Origin: Marasmius tenuissimus
Taxonomy: Eukaryota > Basidiomycota > Agaricomycetes > Agaricales > Marasmiaceae
Reading direction: 5' to 3'
NCBI GenBank assembly: GCA_029532415.1
Contig: JAQOTA010000047.1
Span: 3,348,001 to 3,412,000, forward strand
Length of the DNA stretch: 64,000 bases
In this document: piece after piece, positions 1-10,444 of the stretch
Numbering within the stretch: the stretch's first letter is position 1
Layout: the number at the start of each line of letters is the position of its first letter
Position numbers and translations under genes: made by a program
Notes under the pieces: model-generated
The model's database searches: none
Told to the model about the DNA's origin: nothing
The model's input: the letters and a program-made list of their open reading frames with translations, nothing else

Positions 1-60
1 TTAGGAAGTGCACATAAACAACACATAAATGGCGCAATCACTCACACTCAATCAAAGACT

Positions 61-939
61 TCACTTCCTCCGACAAACAGTCTCCTTCACCTTCATAGCG
101 GCAGCCCTGCTGGTCTTATCAACCCTCACTCTGCCTCTATCGCCGATGCTCCTCCCAATCATCTCATCATCCCCATCCCTGCTATCACCATCACCATCAA
201 CCGCATCCCCTTCACCACATCCGCTAGTCGGATGATCATCCTCGTGCTCATATCCACCAGAGTACAGGTCCCTCTTACTCCCCGCTCTAACCTTGATAGC
301 CCAATCTTGAATACGCTTCCGATCACGGGCATCCATTATAGCACAAACATAGGGATAGTCCGGGTCATACTCGGATTCTTCTGCACGAACCGGTACCAAA
401 TACGGCTGATACCTTTCCTTCGAATGAGGCGATTGTTCTCCCCAAGTATCTATCCAATATAGTTCCTGGCGTTGATCGTGTTGGATGACGGAAGCTTTGG
501 ATGGAGGAGCTTCAACGCGAGCACGAGGCGGAGGGTGAACCTGAGCCTGAGCCTGATTACGAGTCACACCTGGCGGCGGTGCCCTGGTCGTCGTACGAGT
601 AGGTGCCTCACGGAGGTAGCTACGAATGACAAGCTGGGGGTCTCGGGATGCGGTGGTTGGTGCGGCCATCTTCGTGGGCTGAGGGTACCCAAACGCAGCT
701 GCAGATGATCCTGGCGTGATTGGACCTGGGGTATAGGGCTCGCTCCAGTCTGCGTCGGAGGGAGGTGCTAAGCGAGGTTGCACCTGCGGTGTCATCCCCT
801 GGCTGCCCGAGGAGTGGCTCGGGAAATGGCGAGGGGAATTGGAGTACGCGGGGGTGCGAACGTGAGCCGGCCCACGGGGTTGGGACTGGAGAGGTGGCAT
901 GGGTCGACGAACACGACGCAACTGACTGGGGTTTTGCAT
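61..939 (-). CDS. Proline-rich hypothetical protein (292 aa)
   Basis: Single uninterrupted reading frame from an ATG at 939 to a stop at 61, 292 codons. I do not recognise the family. The N-terminal half is low complexity (Pro, Ser, Arg, Gln; several PPP runs). The middle, about residues 150-225, is more globular, with aromatic and acidic residues (a YWIDTWGEQ stretch, then YDPDYPYVCAIMDARDRKR). The C-terminal part is acidic (Asp/Gly repeats) and then basic. No signal peptide or membrane segment is seen. The long open frame with ordinary residues in the middle argues for a real gene, but an intron-free gene of this size is unusual among its neighbours, and a longer spliced model reaching outside the window on the left is possible. 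Confidence 0.5.
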   Translation of the reverse strand: MQNPSQLRRVRRPMPPLQSQPRGPAHVRTPAYSNSPRHFPSHSSGSQGMTPQVQPRLAPPSDADWSEPYTPGPITPGSSAAAFGYPQPTKMAAPTTASRDPQLVIRSYLREAPTRTTTRAPPPGVTRNQAQAQVHPPPRARVEAPPSKASVIQHDQRQELYWIDTWGEQSPHSKERYQPYLVPVRAEESEYDPDYPYVCAIMDARDRKRIQDWAIKVRAGSKRDLYSGGYEHEDDHPTSGCGEGDAVDGDGDSRDGDDEMIGRSIGDRGRVRVDKTSRAAAMKVKETVCRRK

Positions 940-1704
940 GCTTGAAAGGTGAAGGGTTCCAAGGGTGTTCGACGAAGAGAAGAGGCTTCGAGGTCGGGGT
1001 TATGTACTCGACTCAGAGTGGCAAGCAACAATGAAAAAGGCAGTGATGACCGGAATTCATTTTCACAAAGAACGGCAGTTGACAAAGGACAAAGGCCAAT
1101 GCTGTTGCTGGGACAATGGACGGGAAATCGCACGCCACTGAACGAAGCCATACAAGCAAGACTCTCGGTGTTGATGAATCTTCGCTTGATTTCCTCCAGG
1201 AACTGAATATTCGTACATGACGAGTACGAAGAGAAAGAGGGGGTTTCGGAAGAAACAGACCGGTTATACATTCCCCGTATAGAGATGAAACGGGACCGAC
1301 ACGTAACACAGTACTAGGGTTACCCTCCGTATTTGTAGTGCACATGTACCAGGGCTAGTCACAAGGTTCTGACATGAATTACCTCGTATAAGAGATTTGA
1401 AAAAACGTACCATCGAGTCCATTCTACTCGCGAGCACTGAACACTGACCTCTCTCTCCACTGACCACCATTGGACGGATGTATCCGGTTTTGCTATACTC
1501 TAAGCAGCTTGAAGTACCATAAAAGCACAACAAAGCGTTTAGTGACCTTGCGCCTCGTATAGACACGTTGATTTCTTGGTTGGAGTGTGGAGAGGTTTCC
1601 CGGTGATGATGATTCCAACGCCGAAGTCAGTACTTCATTCTGGCTGCCATCTTTGAGTAGAAGGATTCTCAGCGAGGGAAAAATTTGCTAAAGGACCATC
1701 CTGG
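940..1704. other. Intergenic, no gene seen
   Basis: Short overlapping open frames on both strands lack protein-like composition. I see no RNA gene or repeat here; it probably includes the promoter of the gene ending at 61. Confidence 0.4.
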
Positions 1705-2090
1705 CACTGCTGGCCAATCAGGTTTTTACGCCCGCAATTAATGGGGTAAAAGCCTTCGTAAAAGATATGAATTTGTGACCAAATTCACGGGCGTCAAAAC
1801 CAATTTTTTAGCGCTCAAAACAGCCAAGACAAAGGTTGCTTTTTTCGAGCGAAAAAACGTGACAATTTTCTTTGATTTTTGCCTTTTTACGCCCGTAAAA
1901 ATCCTTCCGAGATTTATCCGGGACAGTTTTGCGCTCGTAAAAATCTTCTTTTTGCCTCGTGTATTTCGTGTGTCTTTGCGCGCTCAAAAATATCTTTTTG
2001 ACGCCGGTGAATGTGACCGCAAAACCAAGTGTTTTACGAAGCATTTTACCTTGCTAATTACGGTCGTAAAATTACGGTTGGCCAGCAGTG
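1705..2090. mobile_element. 386-bp MITE, CACTA-like ends
   Basis: Terminal inverted repeats start CACTGCTGGCCAA on the left and end TTGGCCAGCAGTG on the right. The similarity continues inward (left TTTTTACGCCCGCAATTA, right as reverse complement TTTTACGACCGTAATTA). The element is flanked by a 3-bp direct repeat TGG (1702-1704 and 2091-2093). The interior is filled with variants of a short motif, GCGCTC or ACGCCC followed by an A-run, in both orientations. Ends beginning CACTG with a 3-bp target duplication fit the CACTA superfamily. There is no coding capacity, so it would be mobilised in trans. Confidence 0.75.
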
Positions 2091-2456
2091 TGGGTCACCG
2101 GTCTGGAGGTTGTGGTGGTGAAAGAGAAGAGCAAAGTTTGCACGCGACGAGGTCAGCCCCGAACCCGGGACCGAGCGGCGTTCAGAATCGGCGATCGCCG
2201 AACCGCCTTGTCCTCTTCCTTCGCTTTGCCATGTCCCGACAGGTCGCTATCCCCCAAGTACAATTGAATGAAACGCCTCTTTTCCGACTGTTTCTCAACA
2301 ATCCTGTTAGCGACCGTCGCCATGTACCCACAGACATTGAATCCAGATACATATCATTGCACTGCATAGGGCAAATAGGTGAGAGCTGCAGGTTATATAC
2401 TTGCCTTCATCACAATCATCTCTCATCAGGTTTAACGACCATTGGAGCCGCAACTC
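2091..2456. other. Upstream region of GH5 copy 1
   Basis: No gene is seen. It lies between the MITE and the GH5 start codon and presumably holds that gene's promoter, so the MITE sits about 370 bp upstream of the ATG. Confidence 0.4.
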
Positions 2457-4851
2457 ATGCCCTCCAAATTTCGGTACCATCTCTTGAAGTCGGAGGACGA
2501 AGAAAACGCCGTTGGTGATCTTGAGGATGCCAATCCCACAAACACATCCAACTCTCGGGGCTGCTCCTCCCAACTACGAATTCGAACTCTCATCACTATT
2601 GTCGCCTTTCTTATGATAGTCACTACTGGGAGAAGAGCGATCACTGGCTGCAATAGTCATCAAGCCCAGTCTCCCGTCACTGGTGGAGACGGGAGTACAG
2701 TGGTTTTGGAAGATGGTTCGACATTCATCTACTCAAATCCGCACAGAGGGCATTGGTATCACGATATCAACGATCCATTCAATGGCAAATCGAGGGCGCA
2801 GGCTTGGACTCCAGCATTGAACGAGCCATTCACGTATGGGGTGGATAGGATTAGAGGGTTCGTAGGCTCTGTTGTGGTTACTCCGAGTCCATAGACCGAA
2901 TTTCGCTTTGCTCTGTAGTGTCAACCTCGCTGGCTGGCTCGTCCTTGAGCCGGTAAGTACGCATTTACTCGTCATCCCCCTCCCCTTAAATGCTAATATG
3001 ACCACTTTCACAGTTCATGTATGATCTCACTTCCCTGTGTGAATCCCGACCTACTGATTGCCCACTGGGATGATCATAGCACTCCTGCATTATTCCAGCC
3101 TTACTACCCGGATGCAATCGACGAATATACACTCTCTTTGGCCATTCGGAATGCCGCCGACAAAGGCAATGGGGAGACGTTAGAGAAGATTCTCGAGGAA
3201 CATTACAAGACGTTTATTGTGCGTAACTTGGCCTTTATCATCGTCGATCATGATGCTAACGCATCCATAGACTGAGAGAGACTTTGCCGAGATTGCAGGT
3301 GCAGGCCTCAACTACGTTCGGATTCCGTTAGGATACTGGGCGATCGATACATTATCCGAAGAAGAACCTTTTCTCCAAGGAGTTTCTTGGAAGTAAGTGG
3401 TCTCGGTTCTTTGCATCGTTGCAACTTTGCTCAACGATTGCTTCAACATACAGATACTTCCTCAGAGCAATTCAATGGGCACGAAAATACGGTCTCCGAA
3501 TCAACCTTGACCTCCACGCCGTTCCTGGATCCCAAAACGGTTTCAACCATTCCGGGAAAATGGGTACCGTCAACCTCCTTCGTGGACCGATGGGTCTCGT
3601 CAACGCTCAGCGGACATTAGACTACATCAGGGTATTGGCAGAGTTCATCTCACAGCCGCAGTATCGAGATGTGGTGACGATGTTTAGTCCGTTGAACGAG
3701 GCGTTACCTTTCTATATGCAGCAGGATGTTGTGGAAGGCTTGTACGTGCGCGATTCTGAGCGATTCTTGTTTTCTAACGACTTTGCTTCATGTAGCTACG
3801 CAGAGACCTATCGTGTGATCCGTGAGGCGAGCGGTACCGGTCCCGGTCAAGGCCCATGGATCACTATAAGTGATGGGTTCCTAGGAAAGTACAAATGGAG
3901 GGATTACCTCCGCCACGCCGACCGACTCGCTCTTGATGGCCATCCCTACCTCGCCTTTACGGGCATGCAGTCCAACGAGAGCTGGGCCGCCAAAACTTGG
4001 TTTCCTTGTCGAGTTTGGGGTAGGGAGTTCAATCAGAGTATGTACGACTTTGGGTTGACGATCGGTGGAGGGTGGAGTCTTGCTGTGAATGATTGTGGAC
4101 TTTGGTTGAATGGGGTTGGAAAGGGGACGAGGTATGAGGGGACTTTCCCCGGTGGAGGGGAGAGGGTGGGAAGTTGTGAACGTTGGGTGAACTGGCAAGA
4201 ATATACGGTCGAGATGAAACAGGAATTGAAGAATTTTGCTATGGTAAATATGGCAGGGCTTCAGGTGAACATTTCTCCGATTTCCTGATCCTTCTCAGAC
4301 TGATTTCTTTGTCTTTCTGCGCAAATTAGAACTACTTCTTCAACACATGGAACGTTGGCCCCTCTCGCGCCTCAGGCAATGTTGAAGCGCCCGTGTGGTC
4401 CTATAAACTCGGATTAGACAACGGCTGGATCCCTCAAGATCCACGTCAAGCTAATGGCGTATGTGAGAGCTCATCTCCTTGGAGCGGCGAACTCTCCCAA
4501 GGCTCTGGCTCCAACTCACCCAAACCCGACCTTGGACAATACCAATGGCCGCCCTCGTCTATCACTAACGCTGGACCGATCGCCTCTATATACTCTTACA
4601 CACGAACGGGTGTGATGCCGACGCTCACGGGTGCAACCTTCACTGTCTCGGGTACTCATCCCACAAAAACAGTCGATGTAGGCAGCGGGTGGAATACTCC
4701 TGAGGATGATCGGCCTCAGAGGTTTGTTGAGGTGAATGGTTGCGAGTATCTGGACCCCTGGAATGTGGAAGACGCGCCACTTCCGACGCCCTGGTGTGCA
4801 AATCTTCTCGGGAAAGATGGTTTACCCTCGCCGACCACTCCACCTCAGTGA
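2457..4851 (+). CDS. GH5 exo-beta-1,3-glucanase paralogue, nucleophile lost
   Basis: Multi-exon gene for a type II membrane glycoside hydrolase of family 5 (glucan 1,3-beta-glucosidase type, normally trimming cell-wall beta-1,3-glucan). Exons start at 2457, 2919, 3014 (5 nt), 3080 and onward to a stop at 4851; the ATG at 2457 is the first in frame. Seen: a short N-terminal hydrophobic stretch, [39 protein letters not shown] and the acid/base Glu in SPLNEA. The nucleophile position reads GGWS (codon GGG, 4070-4072) where the paralogue at 8025-10444 reads GEWS. The aromatic motif is FFNTW instead of FFWTW. The membrane anchor is shorter and interrupted by Arg-Arg compared with the paralogue. 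The reading frame and splice sites remain open, so it may be expressed as a non-catalytic glucan-binding protein or be an early pseudogene. Confidence 0.85.
3014..3018 (+). other. 5-nt microexon TTCAT in GH5 copy 1
   Basis: Upstream intron 2953-3013 runs from GTAAGT to CACAG; downstream intron 3019-3079 runs from GTATGA to CATAG. Splicing in TTCAT joins ...WLVLEP to F-I-T-P-A-L-F-Q, the expected family sequence. Any other joining breaks the frame or inserts foreign residues. The same microexon exists in the paralogue at 9805-9809. Confidence 0.75.
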
Positions 4852-5360
4852 GTATAACTTATGGCGACGATGAAAATGTCGTGTACGAGGTTCAAAACGT
4901 TGACTTACCTTCTGTATATATTGTCACGGCTCGACAATATGTCTAATAAATCCTCCCTTTTCGTTTAATTGCTATTTTGATCCACGAATGTTCCTGCTTC
5001 GTTTACTAGTGTTAACTCTTCTACGGGTAAGAGCATTTTATCATTCATTCATGAAGAGTCCCTCAACGAGAATTGAGCGTCAACAAGGTGTTGGTAGCCA
5101 CTCCGGTATACCCGTTGCCTGCCGTGCCACTTCCCAGATGGTGGGACAATGAGCAAAGAATCTATATTACCGAAGTTCAGGGATCTCATCAAACCTTCCT
5201 TTTCCGACCTCTAGCACAACGTATGCCACAGGACAATCAACAATTCGACTATAAAACTGTGGCCTTCTTTGCCAATGTTCAATGTTGAACGTTAACCACG
5301 GCCTTGCTCACGACGCTCTTATCCCATCTTCATCGAAATCTGTGCTCTCCTCGCCGTGCG
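4852..5360. other. Intergenic between GH5 copy 1 and kinase
   Basis: Contains the 3' flank of the GH5 gene and the upstream region of the kinase. No supported gene, RNA or repeat. Confidence 0.4.
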
Positions 5361-7572
5361 ATGTCGTCTTACTCAAGTTCATCATCTACCACGAACTCCG
5401 ACGCAATCCCAGCTAATCCAGCCATAAAGGAAATTGTCAAAGAGATGGAAGGCTGCTGGACTCCTCCCATGGATGTACGACTGTTCATGGACAAGTTCTT
5501 TCCTACCAACCCTTCTAAATCCGAGAGGCCGATGCCAACCTTCAACACAAATACGCAGAAGGCATTGAAGAAAGCTGTTACTGGGACGCCAGCTTTGCAT
5601 ATTGACAAAATCCATCCTGCCTTTAATGAAGACGACTTTCACGAACTTTTGGTACGTCTTTACGCGTACTCTGTATCTCCGTCCGTGTTGGACTGATAAC
5701 CACTCAATAGATTGACAACCTGTCTGAGTACTGCCCCTCGTTTGAGCTTCGCCGTACATCACAGCACTACGACACGACAAGCTATGCCGACAAACCAACT
5801 CTAGTCAAACCTTCAATCAGCGCGTACCACCGTAGCTCCTCCCCTCCTCAAGACACACCAACTGTAATCTCCCGGGTCGACCTCTTCTTCTCTCTATCCC
5901 TCAATATCAACACCGACCGGTTCACGCATGATTACTCTCCATTCTATCCGGAAACAGACGAAGAGTTGGAGATGTGGCATCAAACGGTTGTAAATGCAGG
6001 AGCCATCCTCGCCACTCAATACAGAACCCACTGTTTCTCGATTCAGATCGTCGAGGAGTATGCTCGTATACTACGATGGGATCGTGGAGGTGTCATCGTA
6101 AGTCAAGCGTTCTGTTTGTGGCAGGAGCCGTACCTCGCCGAGTTCCTGTGGAGGTACGATAATGCGAGTTTGGAGGACCGTGGCTACGACACGGCCGTAT
6201 GCTACGTTGATGAAGACTCCCCAGATTCTCGCGACAGAAGAATGGTGTGGACGACGAGAAAGGCGCTAGGGTTCTCGAATCGGGAACCTATTGCCAAATT
6301 CAACGTGCTTGACGAAGAATCAGGCCAAGTCGAGACGTTCTACGGTGCAAAGATGGTCTTCAAGTCGACTAAATGTCCTGTTGGGAGGTGTACAAGAGGG
6401 TTTCATGTTGTAGATTTGCAGGGGAAGGTCGTGTTCCTGAAAGAGGGCTGGCGCAGCGACACTCCGGACGCCTTTAAGGAAGGGGCGATGTATACCAAAC
6501 TTCGAAAGGCAGGGGTACCTCATCTTCCAACTATCCTGGCGGCCGGAGATGCTGGTGGACCATGGCAGAGAACCTGTACGTGGGGGTATCGATCCGGGAT
6601 GAGCAGCTCGGAAATGGAGCCACGTAGACATCATCTCGTGGTCATTAGGGAGATTGGGAAGCCTTTGACGGAGTTCAGCACCGAGTATGAGTTGGTTGCT
6701 GCCCTTCGAGATGTTTTGGAAGGTGTGTCTCACAATATACCAGTTGGGATATGGAACTGACCTCGCCTCTAGCACTCCAGAAAGCCCACGAGGTCGCTCG
6801 AGTTCTCCACTGCGATATCAGTGCTGGAAACATTCTGATCTACAATGGACGAGGGCTTCTCATTGATTGGGACCTATGCGAAGACGCTGATGCCGTCCCA
6901 CAGAATGGATGTTCTGTGAGTGTTTCTTCTCGTTCTGCAACCGTACCTATATTCTGACCTCGGCATCAGGGAACTTGGGATTTTATCTCCGCTCGGCTTT
7001 TGCAAGCTACAGAACCGGAAAAACATCTTCCAGAAGACGACATGGAATCGATCTACCACCTCCTCTGTTGGATATACCTCCAGTTTTGCCGCCATGAGTT
7101 GCCAAGCACAGAGATTTCGAGGTGGATGAAGGACATCTACAACGAGCGATACTTCTGCTCCGTCATCTGCGATGACATGGGAGGAGATGGAAAGGTCACC
7201 GCTTTCCTTGAGCGGCAGTTCATGACGAAGTCTCGATTCCCAGATGGACCCGTGCGCGACTTGATTTTTGAGCTCGAGGAAGTGTTTGCTGTTGGGTATG
7301 AAAATCCTCCTACAAATCAGCAACGCGTGCTTTACGAACGGTTGAAGGAGGGGTTCGCTGGAAAGCCAGATGTTTGGAAAGATACGGTGTGGTATCGGTA
7401 TACGAGGAGGAAGGAGAAGCTGAGTGGATTTCAATGGATGCTGGATCGACTGACAGTCACGGCGGAAGAGCTTGCGAAGCAACCCGAGTATACTCAGAGA
7501 CCGATGTATCGGAAGGGAATTTGGGAGGCTTTTCGTCCCGTGGTTGCAACTGTGGATGGACGAAGGAGGTGA
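5361..7572 (+). CDS. FunK1-type fungal protein kinase
   Basis: Member of the fungal-type kinase family (FunK1), a eukaryotic-kinase-like family expanded in multicellular fungi; no substrate is known. The ATG at 5361 begins a Ser-rich leader; an upstream in-frame extension lacks an ATG. Introns lie after codons ending FHELL, RDVLE and QNGCS. Seen in order: a FunK1 N-terminal region with RWDRGGVIVSQAF and EPYLAEFLWRYDNAS, a candidate lysine in KVVFLKEGWR, a hinge-like HHLVVIREIGKPL, a catalytic loop HCDISAGNIL (HCD in place of HRD), IDWDLCE in the DFG position, and GTWDFISARLL, typical of the FunK1 activation segment. It ends with a stop at 7572. All key residues of the family appear present, so it looks intact. 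It lies between two inverted GH5 paralogues. Confidence 0.88.
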
Positions 7573-8024
7573 TGTCGGAGGGTGTGGCTGGAATTACCTA
7601 GCTCAGGCCAAGCCAGCCGGAGTTACCAAAATAAATCTCCTTTACTTTCCGTAGGCGTCATCATGCACTGTACCAATATTGAGACCATCAGTTGTTCAGT
7701 ATACCTCCCTTCGAAGTGGACTTCATGTAATGCGTCTTTTCTGCTAAGGTAAACCGGAACAGAACGTGTATGCAACATTGAATCAGTACATGCAGTGCGG
7801 ATATGGTTAATCGTGACAACTATCAGGCGATCCTCGAAGCTGTCCATCTAAACGAGTGTGTGTATGTACGTTTTGGTAATAAGTATGTCCATGGTAGGTA
7901 GGTATATACTCTATTGATATGGTAATAGTTTATCAAAAACAAATAATAGTCCATGACTGGGAGAAACATCGACAACAGCGAGACGAGAAAACATGCTGGA
8001 CGCGGCACCACCATCCCTCTTCAC
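7573..8024. other. Convergent 3' flanks
   Basis: The kinase gene (+) and GH5 copy 2 (-) converge here. The sequence is AT-richer than its surroundings and probably holds both 3' UTRs. No other gene seen. Confidence 0.4.
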
Positions 8025-10444
8025 TCAACCGCTACCACAAACCGTTCCACCTCCACCTCCTTGATTCCACGGATCAGGATATGAGCATCCCTCGACGGCG
8101 ACATACCTCTGTGGTCTGACGTCCGAGTTCCACCCATCACCTACATCAACCGTCTTTGTTGGCTGAGCTCCCGAAACCGTTAGCGTCGCACCCGTAGCAG
8201 TGGGCATAGCTCCCGTCCTCGTATACGAATACAACGATCCCGCAGGTCCACCTTGTTGGATACTCGATGGCGGCCATGTGTATTGTTGGAGATTCGGGGA
8301 AGCATCAGCAGAACCTTGTGAGAGTTCTCCATTCCAAGGCTGAGTGTTACCACAGAACCCGTCGGCTTCACGAGGGTCGCGAGGGATCCAACCGTTGTCA
8401 ACGCCGAGTTTGTAAGACCAAGCTGGACTTTCGACTTTTCCAGTATCGCGGGAAGCACCGATTTTCCATGTCCAGAAGAAGTAGTTCTGAGGGCACGGTT
8501 TTAACGAAACGATTCCGAGCCAAAAGAAGAAGACGTACCTGCAACCCATCCATACTAGCCTTCATGAAGTCCTGAATCTCCTTCTTCGTCTGGTCCGAAT
8601 AATTCTGCCAATCCGTCCATTGTTGACAACTCCCAACCCTATCCCCCGGTCCACCCGCACCCTCACCCTTCCAAGTACCGTCGTACCTTGTTCCATCGTT
8701 CACGTTATTGACCCAAAGCCCACAATCATTAATCGCCAAACTCCACTCTCCACTAATCGTCAACCCGAAATCTCTCATCGAGTCGTTAAACTCCTTCCCC
8801 CACTGGCATGGAGCTCCCGTTCGTGTACCCCAGGATTCGGATGTCTGCGGGGTGTTGAAGGCGATGTAAGGGTGGTTGTCGAGGGCGAGACGGTCGGCGT
8901 TTCGGAGGTATCCTGCCCATTCAGATTTGGCCATTTGACCGTCACCGATGGCGATCCAAGGTCCTTGACCTTCTCCTGAACCAGAGGCTGCGCGGATTTG
9001 ACGGTAGGTTTCTGCGTAGCTGGACGAGGATAGCGCCGGTTTAGTTTGTCGAACCAAGAACAAAGGACGATGCCACTTACAATCCATCCAAAACGCCCTT
9101 CCCAATATGTACCTCCCTGGCTTCGTTGAGAGGGCTGAACATCGTCACAACATCCCGGTACTCCGGCTGACTGATGAACTCGGCCATAATCCGGATGTAG
9201 TCCAACGTTCGTTGAGCATTGACCATCCCCATGGTGCCTCGGAGGAAATTGATATCGCCGAGTTTACCAGAGTGGTTCCAACCGTTCTGAGAGCCGGGGA
9301 TGGTGTGCAGATCGAGGTTGATGCGGAGACCGTATTTGCGTGCCCATTGGATGGCTTTGAGGAAGTACCTTGTCGTAACAGGTAAGCGGGTTCGTGTGAG
9401 GAGACCGAAGGAGAGAAACTAGCGTACTTCCAAGCAACCTTAGGGAGGAAGGGTTCACCCTCGATCGTATCAATTGCCCAGTATGGTATCGGAAGTCGTA
9501 GGTAGTTGAGTCCTGCGGCTGCAATTTCGGCGAAGTCTTGCTCAGTCTGGCCACGCGAGAGAAAGCGCCGAATCAACGTCAGCATTTGAAGAGCTTGGGG
9601 ATGTCGGACGCACGATGAAGGTTTTGTAATGCTCCTCCAAGATCTTCTCTAGTCCTCCGTTTGCCTGATCTTGGGCCATAGCGGTGTGCAGGGTGTATTC
9701 GTCGACCGCACTAGGTTGGTAGGCTTGAAAAGGTGCTGGTGCGCTGGTAACGGTACGGCGTGAGAATGAGGGGGTTTCGCGGGTGAGGTTTTTCATAGAC
9801 ATACATGAACTGAAGAAAAGAACTCGTCAACGAGTCGCAGTCAGGCGAGATGGAGGGTGCTCACAGGTTCAAGGACAAGCCAACCTCCAAGGTTAACCCT
9901 ACAGAATATCTCGTCAGTAAACGAGGCCCCTTTACGCACAACGAAAAAAAGTTCAATGAACGTACCCTCTAATCTTATCAACCCCGTATCTGAACGTCTC
10001 ATTCAACCCCGGTGACCACTCCTGTGCCTTCGCACCGTTGTTGAAAGGATCGTTCACGTCGTAATACCAATGGCCTCCATGCGGGTTCAGATATACGAAA
10101 GTCGACCCATCTTCCATAACCACCGTGCTACCATTCCCTCCCGACACAACACCCCCTGGGTTACCACTCGAATCCGGTGTTGTTGGGCCGGTTGACCCAG
10201 AGTTTGAGCCCGATGACGAGGAAGAGGAATTCTTCTTCTTGATGACAGTGAAGTAGATAGGGAGGAAGATGACGAGAAAGAGAATAATGATAGCTGCAAC
10301 GGCAATGGCGATTATGATGGATTTACGGGACCGTTTACGCTCGTCTGGGTGAGCTCCTGTGTTGGTGGTAGCGTGTGCATTGTCCTTGGGTTCGCCATCA
10401 AACTGGCTTTGACGATTGAGGCCGTCACGAGAGTCTGAGGCCAT
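8025..10444 (-). CDS. GH5 exo-beta-1,3-glucanase, type II membrane protein
   Basis: Glucan 1,3-beta-glucosidase of glycoside hydrolase family 5, expected at the plasma membrane or wall, releasing glucose from beta-1,3-glucan. The ATG at 10444 opens a short cytosolic segment (HPDERKRSRK), one strong membrane span (about residues 42-67, Ile/Leu/Val-rich) and a Ser/Gly-rich stalk. The catalytic domain shows VNLGGWLVLEP, AGLNYLRLPIPYWAID, INLDLHTIPGSQNGWNHSG, the acid/base Glu in SPLNEA, DNHPYIAF, the nucleophile Glu in SGEWSLAIND (codon at 8746-8748) and FFWTWK. After the barrel comes a Pro/Ser-rich tail with a Thr/Gly segment. There are at least seven introns of about 50-60 nt, including a pair flanking a 5-nt exon. 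All catalytic residues are intact, unlike copy 1. The two genes are clearly paralogous along their whole length. Confidence 0.92.
9805..9809 (-). other. 5-nt microexon TTCAT in GH5 copy 2
   Basis: On the minus strand the sequence reads CTTCAG / TTCAT / GTATGT. The next acceptor is TTACCAG before CGCACCAGCACC, so TTC-AT+C gives F-I-A-P-A-P-F-Q, continuous with the family sequence. Identical in size, sequence and position to the microexon at 3014-3018. Confidence 0.75.

Noticed and set aside
1775..2518. 247-codon frame overlapping the MITE and the GH5 start
   Set aside because: Its first half is the A-rich MITE interior and its second half is out of frame with the GH5 gene; no protein-like content.
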